From NCBI GenBank assembly GCA_025358115.1, contig JANYKQ010000022.1:1-37622 (forward strand): a DNA stretch of 37,622 nt. The letters are read 5' to 3'. Shown in pieces: positions 15,758-23,930 of the stretch. The first letter of the stretch is position 1. Each line of letters opens with the position of its first letter. This DNA comes from Methanomicrobiales archaeon. GTDB lineage: Archaea > Halobacteriota > Methanomicrobia > Methanomicrobiales > Methanospirillaceae. The translations under genes were made by a program, and so were the position numbers. The notes beneath the pieces were generated by a model. The model saw nothing but the letters and a program-made list of their open reading frames with translations. It was not told the DNA's origin and did not search any database.

Positions 15758-17239
15758 TTAGAACTTCAGCTCCGTTACAATCTGGTTGAGGAACTCCATG
15801 CCATGTGCAGGGAATACGATCCCGATAACGAGGAGGAGTGCCAGCAGGAAGATGATGGGGGCCTTCATGCTCGCGGGTGTCCGGTAGGGTTCGATATCCG
15901 GGGGAGTATCCGGTTCAGAGACCTGCGTAAAGTTCGTAAGCACAAAATATCCCAGTCCCCCGGCAGCAATGAACAGCAGGACGAGCATGACGCCAACCGC
16001 CCATAAAGAGACGGTTCCCAGCTGCAGCATGATGAAGAATTCGGTGAAGAAGATGGGAAACGGGGGCATTCCGATGATCGCAAGCCCCCCGATAATAATT
16101 CCCCACGCGGCAAGGGGCTGGAGCCGGAAGACATCCCTGATATCATCGGCTGCATCGCTCGAGAAACGGCTCCGGTACTGCCGGTGCAGAATCCCGGAAG
16201 AGAAGAACAGGGATGCCTTTGTTATGGAATGCGCCATGATATGAAAGAGCACCCAGAACAAGGCTACCGGCGTAGATATGGCAAGACCTACCAGAATTAT
16301 TCCCATGTTCTCCACGCTCGAGAATGCCACCAGTTTTTTTAAGTTTTTCTGGGGAAGCATGGAGAAGGCGGCAATGCCAATCGTCAGGAGCCCGAACAGT
16401 GCGAGAAGCGGTGCAATGGTAGCAAGGGCGGTTGTCTGGTGCACAAGCGCATACACGCGGATGATCCCGTAAATGCCCACGTTCAGCAGGACCCCCGAGA
16501 GAATGGCACTGACCGCGGACGGCGCTTTGGCATGGGCTTCGGGCAGCCAGGTATGGAACGGGAAGATACCGGATTTTGCCGCAAATCCTATGAAAACAAG
16601 CACGAAGGACGCGATCATCATGCCCGGCGGGAAAGTAGCGGCATGCTCCATAAGAACGGTCCAGTTTAAGGTACCTGTGCCAAGACGGACCCGGGAGGTC
16701 TCGAAGAGAAAGATGAACCCGACAAAGGCAAAGAGCATGGAGACCGAGGCTATGAAAATATACTTGATTGCTGCATCGATGTTGTCCCGGGCTGCCAGAA
16801 TGGCAATGAGCATCGCAGAGATTACCGTGGTCAGCTCGGCAAAGATCCAGAAGAGTGCAAGATTATCCGAGAAGAACGCAAGAACGATAACCAGGAGGAG
16901 CAGGGCCCATGCCATGTAGAAGAGCTTGAGACTGCCCTTCTCCAGTTCCCCGCTCTCTAGGAGACCTTCGACATACCCCCGGGCATAGATCGCGGCACAG
17001 GTAAAAATGACCGTGGCAATGAGCACCTCAAAAAGACCAAGGTGATCGATAAAGAAGTACTGGCTGCCAACAAGAAACGAGACAACCGGTACCTGCTCGA
17101 AGAGCGCGATCCAGGTTGCCAGTACAGCATATATCAGTGCCTGCAGGATACAGACGGTATTCATCTGGCGGTGGTTGTGGGTGGCTGCGATAATGATAAG
17201 CGAGATGACTGATACCATCACGAATGCGATCAGGATCAT
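15758..17239 (-). CDS. HyfF/NuoM-N-like antiporter subunit
   Basis: 493-aa membrane protein of the NuoL/M/N (Mrp-antiporter) family with about 13-14 hydrophobic segments. It carries the conserved channel motif FPFHTWLPEAHAKAPSAVSA, the Lys-containing VAFSSVENMGIILVG segment, and helices with buried His/Lys/Glu (HIMAHSITKASLFF) that form the ion path in relatives. Gene order places it as the HyfF equivalent. AGGAGGTTCC precedes the ATG, and the start overlaps the previous stop by 4 nt (ATGA), so translation is coupled. Confidence 0.88.
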   Translation of the reverse strand: MILIAFVMVSVISLIIIAATHNHRQMNTVCILQALIYAVLATWIALFEQVPVVSFLVGSQYFFIDHLGLFEVLIATVIFTCAAIYARGYVEGLLESGELEKGSLKLFYMAWALLLLVIVLAFFSDNLALFWIFAELTTVISAMLIAILAARDNIDAAIKYIFIASVSMLFAFVGFIFLFETSRVRLGTGTLNWTVLMEHAATFPPGMMIASFVLVFIGFAAKSGIFPFHTWLPEAHAKAPSAVSAILSGVLLNVGIYGIIRVYALVHQTTALATIAPLLALFGLLTIGIAAFSMLPQKNLKKLVAFSSVENMGIILVGLAISTPVALFWVLFHIMAHSITKASLFFSSGILHRQYRSRFSSDAADDIRDVFRLQPLAAWGIIIGGLAIIGMPPFPIFFTEFFIMLQLGTVSLWAVGVMLVLLFIAAGGLGYFVLTNFTQVSEPDTPPDIEPYRTPASMKAPIIFLLALLLVIGIVFPAHGMEFLNQIVTELKF

Positions 17240-17919
17240 GGAACCTCCTCCGGCTCATCCAGGAGATGGAAACGGTGCAGACGCTTGTGGTAATCCTCGA
17301 GGGTCGAGTCGATACCAACCGATAATATGGTTGTCAGGATTACGAGAATGATCAGGTCGATGATGATCAAAAACTCGATGATGAACGGGAGTTCGGTCAC
17401 GAACATACCAAAGAGAAGTACCCCGTTTTCCATGGAGAGGAAACCCAGTACTTTTGTGATTGTCCGCTTCCGGGAAAACGTCACCATCATGCCCATGAGC
17501 ATCAGCGATATTCCCAGCACCGCGCCAAAGAAGAACAGGCTGTCCCTTCCCGGAATAATCCTTCCGAGCGCCATGTAGATGACCAGCATGAGGGCCATAG
17601 ACAGAATCAGGGAAGTGGTAGGGCTCAGGAAATGGAACTCGATATCGCGCTTGATCCGGATCTTTTCCTGGATGGTTGCAATAAAGTACGGGATGATGAT
17701 CACCTTGCTGACAAACGTAACTACTGCGATCTCCAGGAGCACTATCGATCCTTCCAGCGACCAGAGCGCAAGGGCGATACCGATAAGGGTGAGACTCTGG
17801 AGGGAATAGACGGAGACCACCGAGAGCAGGTTTCGCGTTGAGATGATATACGCGGCAGTGATGATGATACAGACAAACAGGATTCTTATGATCCCTTCGA
17901 TAGTGGCCTGTTCTATCAC
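17236..17919 (-). CDS. HyfE/NuoK-like membrane subunit
   Basis: 227-aa hydrophobic protein with about 6-7 membrane helices matching the HyfE/NuoK-like subunit of hydrogenase-4-type complexes. FLSMENGVLLFGMFV, with a membrane-buried Glu, is the NuoK-type signature. The start is GTG at 17919, within a GTGA overlap with the preceding stop, and has GAGGTG as ribosome site. The C-terminus is hydrophilic (DYHKRLHRFHLLDEPEE). Confidence 0.83.
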   Translation of the reverse strand: MIEQATIEGIIRILFVCIIITAAYIISTRNLLSVVSVYSLQSLTLIGIALALWSLEGSIVLLEIAVVTFVSKVIIIPYFIATIQEKIRIKRDIEFHFLSPTTSLILSMALMLVIYMALGRIIPGRDSLFFFGAVLGISLMLMGMMVTFSRKRTITKVLGFLSMENGVLLFGMFVTELPFIIEFLIIIDLIILVILTTILSVGIDSTLEDYHKRLHRFHLLDEPEEVP

Positions 17920-18857
17920 GAGAACACCTCAATGATAATGATCAGGGTCGAGAAGAAGAATGCCATGGCAAAGAGACTGGGAAGCTGGAAGAAGCGTTTC
18001 TTGGCCATAGATGATTCAAAAAGCCCGATTATTCCGGCCAGGATCGAACCTTTTACTACAAATAAAAACACTGCGATAAGAATCCCGGCAAGGGTGAGAG
18101 CAGAGATAAGCCCGAACGGGACTATCAGGTTGATGAGGAGCGCCATAAGGACTGTCATCTTGACGGCAGCGGAGAGTTCCATGAGGGCCAGGTTCCTGCC
18201 CGATTGTTCAAGGATCATCCCTTCATGGATCATTGTCAGTTCAAGATGTGTCTCCGGGTTATCGACCGGTATCCGCGAGGTCTCCACGACTATGATGATG
18301 AACAGCGAGATCGCGATCAGGATCAGTGTTGAAGGGGAAGGCGAACCGGTCGATACGGAGATGGCAAACATGTCAAAAATATTGAGGGTCTTAAAGACGA
18401 ATGCAAGGGCCGCAAAAACGATGATGGTCGTAGGTTCGATGATTGACGAGATACTCATCTCCCGCGAACTGCCCATACCCCCAAAGGAACTTCCGGCATC
18501 CAGGCCGGCAAGCGCCATAAAGAAGCGGGCCAGTGCGAGAAGGTACAAAAAGAGGATGATGTTGCCGATTCCCCCGACGGTTTCGGGTACAAAGACCAGC
18601 GGGACAAAGAGTGCGGCAACGAGGATTGAAGCCATTGTAACCAGGGGAGTGACCCGCATGATACGCGAGGAGTTGGGTGAGTAGATGACCTCTTTTTTCA
18701 GCAGTTTTACCAGGGTAAAGTAAGTCTGGAAGATGGAGGGACCCTGCCGTCCCTGCGTCCAGGCCTTGACTTTTTTTATCAGGCTGACAAAGAGGGGCGA
18801 AACGGTAATGACAACGATTGTATTGATTACCAGGTACAGGAAGAAATCTAGGTTCAT
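17916..18857 (-). CDS. HyfC/NuoH-like membrane subunit
   Basis: 313-aa membrane subunit of the NuoH family, which in relatives links the soluble arm to the ion-pumping arm. Family features are the cytoplasmic loop RQGPSIFQTYFTLVKLLKKE and the acidic ETHLELTMIHEG loop. About eight hydrophobic helices are seen. The ATG at 18857 is chosen because it overlaps the preceding stop (ATGA) and follows GGGTGG; a GTG three codons upstream is the alternative. Confidence 0.88.
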   Translation of the reverse strand: MNLDFFLYLVINTIVVITVSPLFVSLIKKVKAWTQGRQGPSIFQTYFTLVKLLKKEVIYSPNSSRIMRVTPLVTMASILVAALFVPLVFVPETVGGIGNIILFLYLLALARFFMALAGLDAGSSFGGMGSSREMSISSIIEPTTIIVFAALAFVFKTLNIFDMFAISVSTGSPSPSTLILIAISLFIIIVVETSRIPVDNPETHLELTMIHEGMILEQSGRNLALMELSAAVKMTVLMALLINLIVPFGLISALTLAGILIAVFLFVVKGSILAGIIGLFESSMAKKRFFQLPSLFAMAFFFSTLIIIIEVFS

Positions 18858-20797
18858 GCAAACCACCCGAGGAAGACTATCAGGGCAATGACCGTGATGA
18901 AGACATAGAGAAGATACGTGTCAAGACACCCGTTCTGGAAGCGGGAAATACGTCCGGCAAGGTACAGGGACTGCTGTGCTAAGGGGTTGTAAAGATATTC
19001 CTCAAAGACTTTCAGGAGCCGGATCTCTCCTTTACCCTTTTCGAATATGCAGTTTTTCTGGTCAAAGAACGTCCGTTCATTGGTTGTCCGGGTGCGGTAG
19101 ATGGCAGAGAAGATGATATCGAGAGGTTCTGAGAACCCGTGACCACTGTATTCTGCGGATGCCTGCTGCGAGAGTGTCCCGCACCCCCAGGTTTCGCTCA
19201 CCCGCACCTCGCGGGAAGCAGTGAAATACAGGAGAGCATAGGTAAGAGCTGCCATTCCCATGAGGAGGAGGCTGACCAGCAGCATATCCGGCAGGGGAAC
19301 GGAAAAACCCACGATGGCAAAGATCTGGATGGCGCATACTCCCAGAAAAATGCAGGCCGCCGCAAGGATACCCGGCCCGATCAGCATTGCACGGGGAACT
19401 TCACGGGCAGCGGCACACTCCGGAGAACGCGGGAGGGCAAGGAAGATCGATCCGAATGCCTTGACAAAGCATGCTGCTGACAGCGCACTGGTCAGGGCAA
19501 ACAGGGCGAGGCAGATGAAGAGGAGAACCTTGAACAGCGGCTGGACGGCAGCAACCGAAGTAAAGAACGACATGAAGATCAGGAGCTCACTGGCAAACCC
19601 GTTTAAGGGGGGCAACGCAGCAATCGATACTGCACCGATAAAGAAGAGGGCAGACGTGACCGGCATCCGGTGGGCAAGCCCCCCCATGTGTTCGATATCC
19701 CGGGTATGGGTGGCAGTTACCACGGAACCCGCAGTGAGGAAGAGCAGGCTCTTGAACATGGCGTGGTTGAGCGAATGGAAAAGCGCACCCAGCAGGCTGA
19801 GGGTTGCAAGCAGGGGAAGGCTGGTGGCAGTAAAGATCACGGAAAGACCAATGCCCATAAAGATGATCCCGATATTCTCAATGCTCGAATAGGCGAGCAT
19901 ACCCTTGACATCATGCTCTTTTAATGCATAGATGATGCCAAGAACTGCCGATGCAGTACCTGCGGCAAGGATCAGCAGACCCCACCAGAGATCCGGTGTG
20001 AAGACATCCAGCAGGAAACGTACGAGGCCATATACAGCGATCTTGAGCATTACTCCCGACATAAGGGCCGAGATCGGTGACGGGCTTGCCGGGTGTGCAT
20101 AGGGCAGCCATTTGTGGAACGGGATGATGCCGGCCTTGATGGAAAATCCCACAAAAAGAAGGAGAAATGCAACCGTTGCCAGAGGGGCGGACGCTGCTGA
20201 CAAGGGGGAGATGACTAATGAACCGGTCAAAACATAAAGAACGATAATTCCCAGCAGGACAAAGAGTGACGAGAGCTGGGTCATTATAAAATAAAAGATG
20301 CCGGCTTTCCGGGTCTCATCATGGGTATATTCATAGGTCACAAGCAGGAACGAACTGGCAGCCATCAGTTCCCAGAACAGGAAAAATGAGAGGGTGTTTG
20401 CCGAAGCAACCACGAGTACCATGGCAAGGATGAAAAGACTGGTACTGCCGCAGAGCAGGTTCCTGCGGGATTGCCCTTCCATATGTTCAATATATTCGGT
20501 GAAATAGAGGGCAACACACGCCGATACAACTGCAATAATCAGAAGGAAAAAAGAAGCGAGCCGGTCAATAACAAAAGATAGGGAAAACTGGGAGAGAGGT
20601 TGGTAGAGCGCAAAGGAGACCGGTTCTCCGGAGAACAGGGTCAGGAGAGAGAGACCGCACAGCAGAACTGACGCAATAATTATACTGGAGAGCGAAATTG
20701 TCCTGATGGATCTCCGGTCCAGCGATGCTGCCAGGAGAGGAAAGATTGTGCCCGCCAATAGAAACAGAATTACGAGGATGAAAAGTTCAACAATCAT
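18854..20797 (-). CDS. HyfB/NuoL-like antiporter subunit
   Basis: 647-aa NuoL-family membrane protein and first gene of the operon. Antiporter-type motifs include IPFHKWLPYAHPASPSPISA, MLAYSSIENIGIIF and LNHAMFKSLLFL. The C-terminal part (from about residue 525) has the hydrophilic TWGCGT and SGHGFSEPLD segments seen in HyfB/MbhH-like proteins, then a last helix. The ATG at 20797 is preferred over 20842 because CTGGAGCG lies 8 nt before it. A TATA-like TTATCTTATG near 20844-20853 would place the transcript start about 26 nt ahead of the start codon. Confidence 0.87.
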   Translation of the reverse strand: MIVELFILVILFLLAGTIFPLLAASLDRRSIRTISLSSIIIASVLLCGLSLLTLFSGEPVSFALYQPLSQFSLSFVIDRLASFFLLIIAVVSACVALYFTEYIEHMEGQSRRNLLCGSTSLFILAMVLVVASANTLSFFLFWELMAASSFLLVTYEYTHDETRKAGIFYFIMTQLSSLFVLLGIIVLYVLTGSLVISPLSAASAPLATVAFLLLFVGFSIKAGIIPFHKWLPYAHPASPSPISALMSGVMLKIAVYGLVRFLLDVFTPDLWWGLLILAAGTASAVLGIIYALKEHDVKGMLAYSSIENIGIIFMGIGLSVIFTATSLPLLATLSLLGALFHSLNHAMFKSLLFLTAGSVVTATHTRDIEHMGGLAHRMPVTSALFFIGAVSIAALPPLNGFASELLIFMSFFTSVAAVQPLFKVLLFICLALFALTSALSAACFVKAFGSIFLALPRSPECAAAREVPRAMLIGPGILAAACIFLGVCAIQIFAIVGFSVPLPDMLLVSLLLMGMAALTYALLYFTASREVRVSETWGCGTLSQQASAEYSGHGFSEPLDIIFSAIYRTRTTNERTFFDQKNCIFEKGKGEIRLLKVFEEYLYNPLAQQSLYLAGRISRFQNGCLDTYLLYVFITVIALIVFLGWFA

Positions 20798-20843
20798 TTT
20801 TCGCTCCAGACGATCCTGTTCTTGACTGCCCCCGGGGAACACA

Positions 20844-20853
20844 TAAGATAATT
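20844..20853 (-). promoter_or_regulatory. Probable TATA box of the hydrogenase-like operon
   Basis: The A/T-rich minus-strand element TTATCTTATG is about 50 nt before the chosen start at 20797, fitting a short leader that contains the Shine-Dalgarno sequence. It lies in the 118-nt gap behind the GNAT gene. Confidence 0.45.
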
Positions 20854-20915
20854 ATCCCTTGTTTCTCCCATTCCCTGATAGAATAAGGTCTGGTCATACA
20901 TGCTCTGCACCCGTA

Positions 20916-21575
20916 TCAGGTATTCTGTTTCACGGGAAGAGCAGCGGGATCCCGTTTCATAGGACAAACATCAATGCCCTTGAGATTTCCCATAACGAAT
21001 CCGAACCGGTCCCGGATGGTTTTTGGCAATTCGCTCTCGGCCATAGGATAGAATCCCAGACTGCCATAGAAATCCACCAGTTCTGTCTTCGAGTGCATAT
21101 AGAGCGTCTCCTGCCTGCCGCACTCTTCTATGAGAAGGACCATAACCGAACGGGCAAACCCGCGGCGCCGGTATTCGTCCAGTACATAAACTGCATCGAC
21201 TTCAAGGCCATCAGGGTGGCGGGAGCAACGTGCCACACCGATCAGTTTCGTACCTGCAAAGGCAGCAAAGAGCCGGTCATTTACCCGGTCCGCAGTCTGC
21301 TGGTGGTAATGGGTCCAGAGCTCACGTTCGGCCCGGACAAGTTCGGCGGGCGAAAGTTCCCGTACTTCCACCGGACCGATAACCTGAACGGGGGAGGCAA
21401 CGGCACCCTGGGAGAATAAGGCTTTACCAATCTCAATAAAAAAATGAGGGCGGAAAGTGACAAATCCTCCACTCTCCACACCGGCAAGCGTATAAAGGGT
21501 AAGGAGCGTCTGGTCCTCACTGAACGGTTCGGGCTCAGCATACGGAGATATAATCGGTATACAGCACCTCCACAA
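20916..21575 (-). CDS. GNAT family N-acetyltransferase
   Basis: The C-terminal ~150 residues have the GNAT acetyl-CoA-binding motif A, VDAVYVLDEYRRRGFARSVM (R-x-x-G-x-A type), and the later DFYGSLGFYPM motif B. The preceding ~65 residues are not recognisable but look coding. The frame has no ATG near its 5' end: the outermost start would be TTG at 21575, with GTG at 21479 or 21371 as alternatives, so the start is unsure. A TATA-like GATTATATC at about 21548-21556 would favour a start downstream of ~21525. The substrate is unknown. Confidence 0.72.
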   Translation of the reverse strand: MWRCCIPIISPYAEPEPFSEDQTLLTLYTLAGVESGGFVTFRPHFFIEIGKALFSQGAVASPVQVIGPVEVRELSPAELVRAERELWTHYHQQTADRVNDRLFAAFAGTKLIGVARCSRHPDGLEVDAVYVLDEYRRRGFARSVMVLLIEECGRQETLYMHSKTELVDFYGSLGFYPMAESELPKTIRDRFGFVMGNLKGIDVCPMKRDPAALPVKQNT

Positions 21576-21641
21576 AACAAGGTATTCGGGTAGTGATATG
21601 ATAAGGGTAATCGTCCATTCAGATCATCGTCTGGTTGTCAA

Positions 21642-21716
21642 TTCTCTTATGTTACCGTTTCTTTACGATAAAGTCATCGCGTTTTTAAGAGAAACCGGTT
21701 GCGGTTTCCTCTTTTT
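21642..21716 (+). ncRNA. Candidate small RNA with terminator-like end
   Basis: TTCTCTTA (21642-21649) is a perfect match for TAAGAGAA (21686-21693) and encloses a CGAT/ATCG mini-stem. Overlapping it is GAAACCG-GTTG-CGGTTTC (21691-21708), followed by CTCTTTTT. The two stems share GAA, so they exclude each other in part. No plus-strand gene precedes it, so it may be the 3' end of a small RNA. No good promoter was found. Confidence 0.3.
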
Positions 21717-21958
21717 AACCTTGAACACGGATTTTTTTGAGCCATGCATCGGGTAATCCTCCCCCAATCAGGGTCAGGATATGGGATCAGAGCGAACATG
21801 GGTAATGATTTTTTTAATGCGCGTACAGATGATTTCGAAGGCATTTCGCCGGTAGAGTAACATTGGGCGATGCAGAATTCCCATTTTCCTTATAGTGTGT
21901 CCTCGGATAATAAAACGCAAAATTTAACTGATTTCCCCTACGAGTGAGCATTAGGTAT

Positions 21959-21988
21959 ACTCCCTGAGGTGTGTGTATAAGAGGGAGT
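21959..21988. promoter_or_regulatory. Inverted repeat ahead of carbonic anhydrase
   Basis: ACTCCCT (21959-21965) and AGGGAGT (21982-21988) form a 7-bp inverted repeat next to TATA-like AGGTATAC (about 21953-21960), spanning the expected transcript start. It could be an operator or a leader hairpin. Confidence 0.4.
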
Positions 21989-22016
21989 TGCCAAAAAAAA
22001 GGAGAATGCTACAAAA

Positions 22017-22598
22017 ATGATAGACAAATTATTGCTGGGAAATTTTAAGTTCCGTGAATCTGATTTCACCCCGAATATCGATTACTACCGCGAGCTGGCA
22101 TCCAGCCAGCACCCGACAACGCTCTGGATTGGGTGCTCGGACTCGCGGCTCCAGACGGGGCACATCACCCAGGCACGTGCGGGTGAACTGTTCATCCAGA
22201 GAAATATCGGCAATATCGTGCCCATCCATGACTGGAATTTTGCCACAGTGCTCGAATACGCTGTTGTTCACCTCAAGGTTGAGGATGTGGTCATCTGCGG
22301 ACATTCAAACTGCGGTGCGATCCGGGCACTCGATAAGGAGAGTAATGATTCGTACATTCCCCTCTGGCTGAACAATGCCCGCGATGCGAAAATACGGGTG
22401 GACAAAACGATCGATCCCCCAACAACTGTACTCGAAAAGGATGAGAGGTACCGCCTTATAGAACAGGAGAACGTGAGACTCCAGATCGAACACCTCCATA
22501 CGTACCCCCTGTTGAAAAAAGCAGTTGATGAGAAGAGGATACAGGTTCACGGCCTCTATTACGATCTCGGGAATGGTGCCCTTACACGGGTAACCTGA
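22017..22598 (+). CDS. Beta-class carbonic anhydrase
   Basis: 193-aa zinc enzyme interconverting CO2 and bicarbonate. Zinc ligands are Cys40 (IGCSDSR), His96 and Cys99 (CGHSNCGA); the catalytic dyad is Asp42-Arg44. RNIGNIV is the usual neighbouring motif. The length is typical of prokaryotic beta enzymes. The ATG at 22017 lies 13 nt after AAGGAG. In a CO2-reducing methanogen it would help supply CO2 or bicarbonate. It is convergent with the thioredoxin-like gene, 3 nt away. Confidence 0.94.
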   Translation: MIDKLLLGNFKFRESDFTPNIDYYRELASSQHPTTLWIGCSDSRLQTGHITQARAGELFIQRNIGNIVPIHDWNFATVLEYAVVHLKVEDVVICGHSNCGAIRALDKESNDSYIPLWLNNARDAKIRVDKTIDPPTTVLEKDERYRLIEQENVRLQIEHLHTYPLLKKAVDEKRIQVHGLYYDLGNGALTRVT

Positions 22599-22601
22599 TC
22601 G

Positions 22602-22940
22602 TCAGCAGACTGCATCAATCTCTTTTTTAATCCGGTCAAGCGCTATACGCCCGATACGGGTGAGTTTCCCGTTCACCAGGACAATGGGAAGCGGGGGGAA
22701 ATCAGTCTCGATGATCTTCTTCACATAATCCGGTACACCGTCATCAACCAGGGTGAGTTTGACTGTTACCCGCTCACCGTAATCTTTCCTGAGTTCGGCT
22801 GCCAGTGCATCGAATGCGGCCGTGAATTTGCCGGTCGGGTAGCAGTCGGAAAGACCGCAGGTCCGGTTATCATCACAGGGAAACGGGCAGCATTCAGAAT
22901 CTTTCAGGCCGATAATCTCGACGTTTATGGTGCCTGCCAT
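22602..22940 (-). CDS. Cysteine-rich thioredoxin-fold-like protein
   Basis: 112-aa protein if it starts at the ATG at 22940 (MAGTINVEIIG); a second ATG at 22964 and longer frames are possible. A GATATAAT element at about 22966-22973 lies about 29 nt before 22940, which favours that start and a leaderless mRNA. The beta-strand start (INVEIIG), a Cys cluster (CCPFPCDDNRTCGLSDC) and the late FPPLPIVLVNGKL with a probable cis-Pro resemble a thioredoxin-like fold. Six cysteines lie in the loop and one at the C-terminus. It follows the FTR-rubredoxin gene, which could reduce it. Function not established. Confidence 0.6.
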   Translation of the reverse strand: MAGTINVEIIGLKDSECCPFPCDDNRTCGLSDCYPTGKFTAAFDALAAELRKDYGERVTVKLTLVDDGVPDYVKKIIETDFPPLPIVLVNGKLTRIGRIALDRIKKEIDAVC

Positions 22941-23028
22941 ACCTGTACTATCTGGTTGCGGCATTATATCAGGATTGGGAAAATAGCAGTAAATAATCGG
23001 ATTGATTATAAACGGCGGACAAAAAAAA

Positions 23029-23550
23029 TTACATGAACCGCTCAAACCGGTCCCTGGTTACCTTACAAATCGGGCAGATGCCCGGGGGTTGATCCCGCGC
23101 ACACAGATAGCCGCAGACTTTACAGCGCCAGACCGGGAAGGGAAGGGTGGGTACTGGCGATGATGAGAGGGGGATCGTGTGCGTAACGATAGTTTTTCCA
23201 CGTTCAGAACGTGGCAGGCGGCGTTCAGGTACAGGTGCAGGAGTTTTCCTGCCCTTTGCAATGTCATCGCTGACATAGAGCGCACAATAACAGGCGCCAA
23301 AATCATCGAGGTCCGGATCGCGGTAATCGCAGGGACAGATGAGATCGAGATCAAGCTCCTTCTTACCGGATGCAAGCCGGCACGGGCAGGCTCGGTACCC
23401 GTAGCGCTGCTCGTTTTTCATAAGACCGGCAACAAGATTTTTTGTGAACTCCGCATCCGGGTTGAGTTGGTAGCCTCCGTCTTTTGCTTCTTTTTCCAGG
23501 AAATGGTAAAGGGATACCACATCCTCCGGTCTGATCTCAATGAGAGCCAT
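23029..23550 (-). CDS. Ferredoxin:thioredoxin reductase catalytic chain fused to rubredoxin
   Basis: 173-aa two-domain redox protein. Residues about 1-100 match the FTR catalytic subunit with its three Cys motifs CPC, CPC and CYC (usually CHC), which hold a [4Fe-4S] cluster next to an active disulfide. Residues about 140-173 are a rubredoxin-like domain with CKVCG and CPIC binding one iron. A proline-rich linker joins them. In methanogens such proteins pass electrons to thioredoxin- or glutaredoxin-like partners. It starts immediately after the stop of the glutaredoxin-like gene (0 nt), so the pair is co-transcribed. Confidence 0.9.
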   Translation of the reverse strand: MALIEIRPEDVVSLYHFLEKEAKDGGYQLNPDAEFTKNLVAGLMKNEQRYGYRACPCRLASGKKELDLDLICPCDYRDPDLDDFGACYCALYVSDDIAKGRKTPAPVPERRLPRSERGKTIVTHTIPLSSSPVPTLPFPVWRCKVCGYLCARDQPPGICPICKVTRDRFERFM

Positions 23551-23829
23551 TTACCGGAATGCCTCCCGGATTTCCTGCTCCTTAAAACCGACAATGCTTT
23601 TTTTGTTATCGATAACAAGAGTGGGAAACGAGCCGGAAGAGTTGAAACGCTCGACAGTATTCATTGCCTCGTCCTGCTCTTTTCCTTCAAGGAGATCGAC
23701 ATAAGTGTAATCAAATCCTATCCCCAGCTCACGCAGAAGCTCCTTTGTCTTATTGCACCACCCGCAGGTGCTCAGTGCAAAGAGCATAACCTTACCCTTA
23801 TTTTTCCCGCTCACGTGTTCAATTCCCAT
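23551..23829 (-). CDS. Glutaredoxin-like protein
   Basis: 92-aa thiol-disulfide oxidoreductase with the redox motif CGWC in LFALSTCGWCNKTKELL, and SFPTLVIDNKKSIVGF carrying the cis-Pro and the glycine-containing end of the fold. The ATG at 23829 is chosen because it follows AGGTGTG; a GTG three codons upstream (23838) is the alternative. It is the natural partner and probable substrate of the FTR-rubredoxin protein encoded immediately downstream. Confidence 0.9.
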   Translation of the reverse strand: MGIEHVSGKNKGKVMLFALSTCGWCNKTKELLRELGIGFDYTYVDLLEGKEQDEAMNTVERFNSSGSFPTLVIDNKKSIVGFKEQEIREAFR

Positions 23830-23930
23830 TAAAAACACACCTGTTCATTACAGGGAAATAGCGGTAAATAGTATTTAAGCATGAGGATAGTGCTGATACA
23901 ATACGTGAATTTTTGAAAAAAAGGAGAAAA

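Larger units (their letters stand above)
21576..22016. other. Intergenic region with hairpins
   Basis: 440 nt between divergent genes. No protein gene is seen. It holds an orphan terminator-like hairpin (21691-21716) that belongs to no plus-strand gene, a longer stem TTCTCTTA/TAAGAGAA around it, and an inverted repeat just ahead of the carbonic anhydrase gene. These are listed separately. Confidence 0.5.

Noticed and set aside
13651-20797. Functional [NiFe] hydrogenase (Hyf/Ech/Mbh)
   Set aside because: Both nickel-binding Cys pairs and all small-subunit cluster ligands are replaced, so hydrogenase activity is not credible despite the gene order.
18854-22598. DAB-type bicarbonate uptake system (NuoL-like protein near carbonic anhydrase)
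   Set aside because: No DabA-like protein is present, the NuoL-like gene sits in a full Hyf-type operon, and the carbonic anhydrase is on the other strand behind an unrelated gene.
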